A stretch of 64,000 bases of DNA from Solirubrobacterales bacterium (lineage in GTDB: Bacteria > Actinomycetota > Thermoleophilia > Solirubrobacterales > Solirubrobacteraceae). Shown here piece by piece: positions 61,092 to 64,000 of this stretch. The notes under the pieces are model-generated. The model made no database searches. It was given only the letters and a program-made list of their open reading frames with translations, and was not told the origin of the DNA. The position numbers were made by a program, and so were the translations under genes. Each line of letters opens with the position of its first letter. Positions within the stretch are counted from its first letter, which is position 1. The stretch spans positions 1 through 64,000 of the forward strand of contig JAFAYV010000088.1 in the NCBI GenBank assembly GCA_019240115.1, written 5' to 3'.

Positions 61092-62087
61092 TCAGGCCGC
61101 GAGCGCCTGCTTGACCCGCTCCACGACGCGATCGGTCGACAGGCCGTAGCGATCGTGGAGCGTGGGCAGCGCGCCCGCGGCCAGGAACTCGTCGGGGAGC
61201 GCGATCGGGACGATGTTCCGCGGCTCGCCGGCGAACGCCAGGCCGGCCGCGATCGACTCGCCGAGCCCGCCGATGACGGTGTGGTTCTCGAGCGTCACCA
61301 CGAGGCGGTCGCCGCGCGCGAGGCGGCCGATCGTGTCGAGGTCGAGCGGCTTGAGCGTCGCGACGTGCAGCACGCCGGCGTCAACCCTGTCCTCGGCGAG
61401 CCGCTGCGCCGCCTCGAGCGCCCGCATCGTCATCAGACCGGAGGAGATGAGGATCACGTCGCGCCCGGAGCGCAGCTCGGCGGCGGCGCCGAGCGCGAAG
61501 CGGTAGTCGTACTCGTCGAGCACGACGGGCACGTTGCCGCGCAGGAGGCGCATGTACGTCGGCCCGGGGACGTCGGCCAGCGCGGGCACGGCCTGGGCGA
61601 TGTCGATCGCGTCGCAGGGGTCGACGATCGTCAGGTTCGGCATCCCGCGCAGGATCGCCACGTCCTCGGTGGCCTGGTGGCTCGGCCCGTAGCCGGTGGT
61701 CAGCCCCGGCAGCGCGGCGACGACGTTGACGTTGAGCCCGGGCTCGGCGCTGTCCAGGCACAGGAAGTCATACGCGCGGCGCGTGGCAAACACCGAGTAG
61801 GTCGAGGCGAACGGCACCAGGCCGACCTCTGCCATCCCGGCGGCGGCCCCGAACAGCGCCTGCTCGGCCATTCCCATCTGGAAGAAGCGCTCCGGGTGGG
61901 CCTCGGCGAACACGTGCATGTCGGTGTACTTCGAGAGATCGGCGCTGAGGCCGACGACCTCGGAGCGCTCCTCCGCGAGCGCGACGAGAGCGTGCCCGAA
62001 GGGCGCCGCGCTCCTCCGCTGATCGGCATCGGCGATCGAGGCGATCATCGCCGAGGTGGTCGCTCGCTTGGCCTTCGCATCGCTCAT
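61092..62087 (-). CDS. Transketolase C-terminal subunit
   Basis: A 331-residue protein matching the second half of transketolase: pyrimidine-binding domain plus C-terminal domain. EVVGLSADLSKYTDM is near residue 44, the catalytic Glu is in QMGMAEQALFGAAAGMAEVG near 71, then TGYGPSHQATEDVAILRGMP near 132 and VTLENHTVIGGLGESIAAGLA near 274. It must combine with the N-terminal subunit encoded just upstream. Its ATG overlaps that gene's stop (ATGA), favouring one-to-one synthesis. Split transketolases of this kind often serve a dedicated sugar-degradation pathway. Confidence 0.93.
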   Translation of the reverse strand: MSDAKAKRATTSAMIASIADADQRRSAAPFGHALVALAEERSEVVGLSADLSKYTDMHVFAEAHPERFFQMGMAEQALFGAAAGMAEVGLVPFASTYSVFATRRAYDFLCLDSAEPGLNVNVVAALPGLTTGYGPSHQATEDVAILRGMPNLTIVDPCDAIDIAQAVPALADVPGPTYMRLLRGNVPVVLDEYDYRFALGAAAELRSGRDVILISSGLMTMRALEAAQRLAEDRVDAGVLHVATLKPLDLDTIGRLARGDRLVVTLENHTVIGGLGESIAAGLAFAGEPRNIVPIALPDEFLAAGALPTLHDRYGLSTDRVVERVKQALAA

Positions 62088-62941
62088 CTCGCGTACCTCT
62101 CCTCCAGCTGTGTGCGACAGGTCGCCCACTCGTCGTCGTCGATCCGCATGAAGTGCGCCTTCTCCCGGTTCTCGAGCAGCTCGATGCCGCGGCCGACGAG
62201 CGTGTCGCAGACGATCGCCCGCGGCGTGTGCTCGTCCTCGCGCTGCGCCGCGTCGAAGGCCGCGAGCAGCGCGGGCACGTCGTTGCCGTCGACCCGGTGC
62301 GCGGCCCACCCGAACGCGCGCCATTTCTCGGTCACCGACTCGGTCTTCAGGACGTTCGCCGTCGGCCCGTCGGCCTGCAGCGCGTTGACGTCGACGATCG
62401 CCGTCAGCCCGCCCAGCCGGTGGTGCGCCGCGGCCATCGCCGCCTCCCACGTGGCTCCCTCGTCGAGCTCGCCGTCGGACAGGTAGTCATAGACGTGGGC
62501 GTTCCGGCCCTGATGGCGCAGCCCGAGCGCCATCCCGACGCCGATCCCGAGGCCGTGGCCGAGCGACCCGCCGGAGATCTCCATCCCGGGGGTGTAGGTC
62601 GACATGCCCGACATCGGCAGGCGGCTGTCGTCGGCTCCGTAGGTGGGAAGCTCTGACTTGTCGAGCACGCCGGCCTCGCCGAGCGCCGCGTACAGCGCGA
62701 GCGCATAGTGCCCGATCGACAGCAGCAGCCGGTCGCGATCCTCCCACTCGGGGTCCTCGGCGCGGTAGCGCAGACGATCGAAGTACAGGACGGCGAGCAC
62801 GTCGGCCACGGCGAGCCCCTGGCCGACGTAGCCCTGCCCCTGCACCTCGGCCATCTGCAGGATGCTGCGCCGGATGCCGAGCGCGGCGTTGGTGACGCGG
62901 CGGGTGCGCACTTCGTCGACGTGCGTCGTCACGTCAGCCAC
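62084..62941 (-). CDS. Transketolase N-terminal subunit
   Basis: A 285-residue protein matching the thiamine-diphosphate half of transketolase. The cofactor region is GGSLGHGLGIGVGMALGLRHQG near residue 120, then YDYLSDGELDEGATWEAAMAAA near 147 with the GDG-type metal motif as SDGEL, and LTAIVDVNALQADGPT near 175. Its start is GTG 62941, or GTG 62932 two nt after the cyclase stop; both leave the domain whole. It overlaps the C-terminal subunit gene. In this operon it follows a dehydrogenase and a cyclase-like protein, pointing to catabolism of an unusual sugar. Confidence 0.92.
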   Translation of the reverse strand: MADVTTHVDEVRTRRVTNAALGIRRSILQMAEVQGQGYVGQGLAVADVLAVLYFDRLRYRAEDPEWEDRDRLLLSIGHYALALYAALGEAGVLDKSELPTYGADDSRLPMSGMSTYTPGMEISGGSLGHGLGIGVGMALGLRHQGRNAHVYDYLSDGELDEGATWEAAMAAAHHRLGGLTAIVDVNALQADGPTANVLKTESVTEKWRAFGWAAHRVDGNDVPALLAAFDAAQREDEHTPRAIVCDTLVGRGIELLENREKAHFMRIDDDEWATCRTQLEERYAR

Positions 62942-63341
62942 CGCCGCCGCCCATGATCGCCACCGCGCGACCGGGCCCGCCGCTGCCGCCCTCCACCCGC
63001 ATCGGGAGGAAGACGAAGTAGGCGCCGACCGCCGGGCCGCGCAGTTGCTCGAGCGCCACCTGCTCACTGGTGACCGTGCCCGCGCTGTCGGCGAACTCGT
63101 AGCCGCTGTCGGGCGGGGGCACGAAGTGCGCGGGCGCGTCGAAGTGGGTCCCGGTGTGCTCGTCGATCGCCCACCAGCGCGTGTAGTACGGCCACACGCC
63201 GGAGAACCTCGTCCACACCGTGTGCCGGAACTGCATGCTGTACGGGTACGACGGATACTCGTTGGACACCGGGGCCGAGAGGTCGATCCATACCGCGTCG
63301 GCCAGGTCGCGGGCCAGCGCCCGATCGCCGGTCGTCCTCAT
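62934..63341 (-). CDS. Shortened cyclase/kynurenine formamidase-family protein
   Basis: A 135-residue protein of the cyclase (PF04199-type) family, which usually has 210-300 residues. The N-terminal part is present: VWIDLSAPVSNEYPSYP near residue 15 and the metal motif DEHTGTHFDAPAHFVPP near 57. It then jumps from SEQVALEQLRGPAVG near 90 to YFVFLPMRVEGGSGGPGRAV, which looks like the C-terminal end of longer relatives, so roughly 100 middle residues appear missing. The frame is open throughout and coupled (ATGA) to both neighbours. Activity is doubtful unless the short form is functional. Confidence 0.75.
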   Translation of the reverse strand: MRTTGDRALARDLADAVWIDLSAPVSNEYPSYPYSMQFRHTVWTRFSGVWPYYTRWWAIDEHTGTHFDAPAHFVPPPDSGYEFADSAGTVTSEQVALEQLRGPAVGAYFVFLPMRVEGGSGGPGRAVAIMGGGGG

Positions 63342-64000
63342 AGAAGCACCGTCACTTTCAGGTGGTCGGTGCCGTCGACCATGTCTCGCACCATCGCGGG
63401 GGCCTCGTCGAGCCCGATCCGGTGGCTGATGAGCGCCTCCACGTCGAGCGCGCCCGAGTTGATGAACGCCACCGCCGCGCCGAAGTCGTCCGGGGTGTAC
63501 ATCGACGAGCCGCGCAGGGTGAGCTCCCCGGTGACGAGCGCGTCCATGTCGACCGGCACGGGCTCGGCGAACAGCGCGATCGCCACGATCATGCCGCCCT
63601 TCCGGCACAGCGCCTGCGCGTCGCGCAGGACCACCGGGGCCCCCGCCGCGACGAACACCGCGTCGAATCCCTGACCGTCGGTGAGCGCGCTGCCGGCATC
63701 CCGCGCCGATCCGCCGCCCACGTTGATCGTCGTGGCGCCGGTCGCCGCGGCGACCGCGTCGAGGTTGGGCTGGCGGACGTCGGTCACGAGCAGCCTCGTC
63801 GCCCCGCCGTGGCGCGCGAGCAGCGCGACGAGCGCCCCGATCGCGCCGACGCCGAGCACGGCCACGCGCCTGCCCAGGCAGTCGCCGAACGCCCGCACCG
63901 CGCGGCAGGCGACGGCGAGCGGCTCGGCCATCGCGCCGATCGCCCAGTCGATGTCGCCCGCCAGCGGATAGACGATGCTGTCGGGGACGGCCACCTCCTC
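63338..64000 (-). CDS. Zinc-type alcohol/polyol dehydrogenase, 5' part beyond window
   Basis: The last 220 residues of a medium-chain dehydrogenase of the threonine/sorbitol dehydrogenase type. The Rossmann motif VAVLGVGAIGALVALLA lies about 45 residues into the visible part, followed by [34 protein letters not shown] just before it is the typical hinge. The catalytic zinc ligands lie in the missing N-terminal part. It uses NAD(P) to oxidise a sugar or polyol. It is first in the visible operon, overlapping the cyclase by ATGA. The gene continues past position 64000. Confidence 0.88.
   Translation of the reverse strand, partial: EEVAVPDSIVYPLAGDIDWAIGAMAEPLAVACRAVRAFGDCLGRRVAVLGVGAIGALVALLARHGGATRLLVTDVRQPNLDAVAAATGATTINVGGGSARDAGSALTDGQGFDAVFVAAGAPVVLRDAQALCRKGGMIVAIALFAEPVPVDMDALVTGELTLRGSSMYTPDDFGAAVAFINSGALDVEALISHRIGLDEAPAMVRDMVDGTDHLKVTVLL

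Overview
This 64 kb window is very GC-rich chromosomal DNA with dense genes, many 1-4 bp ATGA/GTGA/TGATG overlaps, and no mobile elements, tRNAs, rRNAs or CRISPR arrays that I can see. The organism is almost certainly an actinomycete-phylum bacterium. Evidence: an OdhA/Kgd-type 2-oxoglutarate dehydrogenase fusion, NucS (the actinobacterial/archaeal mismatch endonuclease), DrrAB-like exporters, and a dominant promoter layout in which a TANNNT box lies 6-7 nt before an ATG/GTG (leaderless mRNAs). The mix of secreted coiled-coil cell-wall hydrolases and extreme GC suggests the Thermoleophilia/Solirubrobacterales; that placement is inference.

Layout. 0.1-10.5 kb: small acetyltransferases, a YgjP-type metalloprotease, metF, an MBL hydrolase, an M29 aminopeptidase, pyruvate kinase, an ABC1/UbiB kinase, and a divergent glyoxalase II-like/glyoxalase I-like pair. 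10.4-15.8 kb: panE-like reductase, lipoprotein, a TetR regulator divergent from an ABC-2 exporter, Nudix, small membrane protein. 15.8-20.6 kb: a 1580-residue single-chain E2-E1 2-oxoglutarate dehydrogenase with two lipoyl domains. 20.6-26.7 kb: GH79-like lipoprotein, MreB, a membrane glycosyltransferase, a secreted transglycosylase-like coiled-coil protein, an NADPH oxidoreductase. 26.7-29.3 kb: palindromic and tandem intergenic repeats around an alkyltransferase-like protein and YjbQ, then an enoyl-CoA hydratase/nucS operon. 29.4-34.7 kb: GroES with a zinc ribbon, a J-domain/TPR protein, an NlpC/P60 protein, a lipoprotein, a secreted glycosidase. 34.7-40.1 kb: homocysteine methyltransferase/SAM-methyltransferase fusion with metK, a TetR regulator, ettA. 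40.1-52 kb: secreted and membrane proteins, HAD and M42 hydrolases, aconitase, a broken ltrA, a GT39 protein, a broken HAD gene, a second coiled-coil hydrolase, a VOC/AraC pair. 52-64 kb: typA, slipin/NfeD, full-length transketolase, YihY, a serine hydrolase, an epoxide-hydrolase-like enzyme, and at the right edge a four-gene operon (zinc alcohol dehydrogenase, shortened cyclase, split transketolase).

How the genes fit together. Central carbon: pyruvate kinase, aconitase, 2-oxoglutarate dehydrogenase and two different transketolases. One-carbon/methyl: metF, the homocysteine methyltransferase fusion and metK cover methyl-THF, homocysteine to methionine, and SAM. Cell wall: MreB, two paralogous coiled-coil hydrolases with different catalytic ends, and a third NlpC/P60 protein. 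The most unusual proteins are the E2-E1 fusion with its own lipoyl and subunit-binding domains, the homocysteine-methyltransferase/SAM-methyltransferase fusion next to metK, the zinc-ribbon GroES, and a cyclase that seems to have lost its middle. Two genes are decayed by visible frameshifts.
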